64,000 nucleotides of DNA from Blasia pusilla (taxonomy: Eukaryota; Marchantiophyta; Marchantiopsida; Blasiales): assembly GCA_050084515.1 (NCBI GenBank), contig CM114273.1, positions 3,968,001 through 4,032,000 on the forward strand, read 5' to 3'. Below are positions 62,621-64,000 of this stretch, piece after piece. Position 1 is the stretch's first letter. The number at the start of each line of letters is the position of its first letter. Position numbers and translations under genes: made by a program. The notes under the pieces are model-generated. The model did not search any database. It was given only the letters and a program-made list of their open reading frames with translations, and had not been told where the DNA came from.

Positions 62621-64000
62621 TTTTTATGTTGGTTAGGGGTGGACTCTAGTATGGAGGACCACATGATATCTTACTCTAGTCAAAGGGTAGATGGCCAGCC
62701 TTCAGATCCTAAGGTGGGAGATGGTGGTATGGATCAGCGTGATATTCATGATGATGCGTTGGTGTTGGAGTTCCTACAGACCAGTAGGGTGCCAGGCATA
62801 GTGAGTGCTAAGGAGCGAGACCGTGTCCTTCAACGTGCTAAGAGGTATCGATTGGAGGGAACACATATTCTCCGTGTGTGGGAGGATGGTAGAGTACGAG
62901 TAGTGCCGCATTTGGCTCAGAGAGAGCGTATTGTGCGACATGCCCATGAGGAGTTGGGATATTTTGGGGTAAAGCGTACGTATAGCTTACTCCTTGGTCA
63001 GTATTGGTGGCGTGGCATGCATACTCAGGTGCAGCAGTTGGTGTCACCTTGTATGGTTTGTGACCGGGTGAGGGCATCATTCAATGCCCCTACACCACAT
63101 TTACACCCCTTGCCTATTATGGGGTTGGATTACCGTTGGAGTGTGGACTTTGCGGGACCGTTACCGTTGATTGTACAACATCATCGATATGTGCTGGTGA
63201 TGGTGGAGAACTTCTCCAAGTGGATTGAATTGGTGGCATTACCGGACAAGGCAAGTGAGGGAACGGCGTATAAGTTTCTTGATAGAGTGCTTAGTCATTT
63301 TGGTGCACCCGGAAGTCTTGACGACGACCAGTCTGAGTTTCAGGGTGAGTTTCAAGTCTTGTGTGACAAGGCGTTGATTGATCATCGGACCACGTCTCGA
63401 GATCATCCGAGGCGGATGGTTTGGCTGGCGTGTGGTTCGACGGTGAAGAGGGCATTGCGCAAGTATGGCCTACAAAAGGGGCATCTTGGAGACTGGGATA
63501 TTCAGTTGCCATGGTTAGCCATGGGATATAGGTTCAGTCGCCAAGCATCTTTGGCTTCCTTCTCACCTTATTTTCTGTTATACGGCCGAGATCCAGTCTT
63601 TCCTGTAGCAATTCGTCGGAAGTCTAGTGAGGTGGTGAAACTTGATGACCCAGAGATATGGATGAGAGTGTGTTCTCAGCGGGCAGAGCTCTTTCGGAGA
63701 GTTATGCCAACAGCCTTTGAGAATCTTGCCATTGCTCAACACAGGGATACGTTGCGGTATGCAACCATTCGGGGTAGAGGTTATCGACCATCGATTTGTA
63801 GGTTCCATGTGGGGGACTATGTCTATTTGCAGTAGATTGTACCGACAACGTTGGATGTGACGGTATGCCGTACTATTTTATGAGTGCGCGAGGTGTTAGC
63901 TTCTGGAGTTCTCATGTTGGAGGGTCGTGATGGAGTTGTTTGGAAGGACCATGTGCGTAATTGTGCGCCATATCATCTTCCAAATGTGGATGGTACTGTT
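62621..64000 (+). pseudogene. Gypsy integrase with GPY-like C-terminus
   Basis: Open from 62285 to 63832. The N-terminal zinc finger has HAHEELGYFG and CMVC; the usual second His is Tyr. Core: SVDFAGPLP (first Asp), DDDQSEFQGEF (second Asp), then TTSRDHPRRMVWLACGSTVK, where the third acidic residue (Glu) expected in gypsy integrases is not readable. Nearby ALRKYGL and SPYFLLYGRDP are typical. After TAG 63833 the same frame continues (GVLMLEGRDGVVWKDHVRN), a GPY-like module, with a TGA near 63881. It runs off the window. Confidence 0.9.

Larger units (their letters stand above)
57905..64000 (+). mobile_element. Ty3/gypsy retrotransposon carrying a DNA methyltransferase (5' truncated)
   Basis: Order on the plus strand: gag C-terminus with two zinc knuckles, an unassigned ~400-residue region, a cytosine-C5 methyltransferase, RT, RNase H, integrase with GPY-like tail, then the window edge. 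The RT-RNase H-integrase order defines Ty3/gypsy. No 5' LTR, no gag N-terminus and no recognisable aspartic protease are present; the 3' LTR would lie beyond 64000. From about 59960 to the end everything is in one frame, broken only by stop codons. Upstream, at least three frameshifts separate the pieces. The copy is inactive. Base composition is G/T-rich and C-poor on the coding strand, unlike the AT-rich flanks. Confidence 0.9.

Noticed and set aside
59984-63835. Reassigned TAG codon (alternative genetic code)
   Set aside because: Host-like exons here end normally, and the element also has TGA stops, frameshifts and active-site losses. Decay explains TAG better.

Overview
The window looks like intergenic and transposon-rich nuclear DNA of a streptophyte, most likely a land plant and possibly a bryophyte. 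The evidence is GT-AG introns, plant-type Ty1/copia and Ty3/gypsy elements, a Roc-COR (ROCO) gene, long AT-rich gaps and many foldback elements. The exact lineage cannot be fixed from the sequence alone. No rRNA, tRNA, CRISPR array or bacterial-style operon was seen.

Layout. Positions 1-15668 are bounded by two inverted copies of a ROCO GTPase gene. The left copy (+, 2-1174) has two open exons and runs off the left edge. The right copy (-, 13765-15668) is broken by frameshifts and filler DNA. Between them lie a leucine-rich-repeat scrap, a decayed multi-exon gene (9709-11663), several near-perfect palindromes and a GC-rich repeat. Positions 15945-20950 and 26870-30220 are two diverged copies of one block. 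Each carries a minus-strand multi-exon gene of unknown function with a TATA box and a bipartite-NLS-like first exon; a third scrap lies at 22544-22995. Positions 32509-33309 hold a GC-rich element with inverted ends and an internal minisatellite. A broken Ty1/copia element (-) occupies 35040-37262. Positions 42390-57904 are a nest of tandem, 5.4-kb-scale duplications. They contain five of six copies of a ~540-bp unit with inverted termini and an internal hairpin; the sixth is at 4376.

The most interesting region is 57905-64000. It is a 5'-truncated Ty3/gypsy element (+) whose polyprotein contains a cytosine-C5 DNA methyltransferase domain between the gag zinc knuckles and the reverse transcriptase. 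Methyltransferase motif I, the PC-Q catalytic loop, ENV, the motif VIII arginines and the motif IX/X tail are all readable in order. From motif II onward the methyltransferase shares one uninterrupted reading frame with RT, RNase H and integrase. This copy is dead: about ten in-frame stops (eight TAG, two TGA, no TAA), and integrase active-site damage. The stop spectrum suggests decay by 5-methylcytosine deamination at CHG and CG sites.

Few genes here appear functional. The left ROCO copy and perhaps one copy of the unknown gene family are the best candidates for expressed host genes; the rest is repeats, transposon debris and unassigned DNA.
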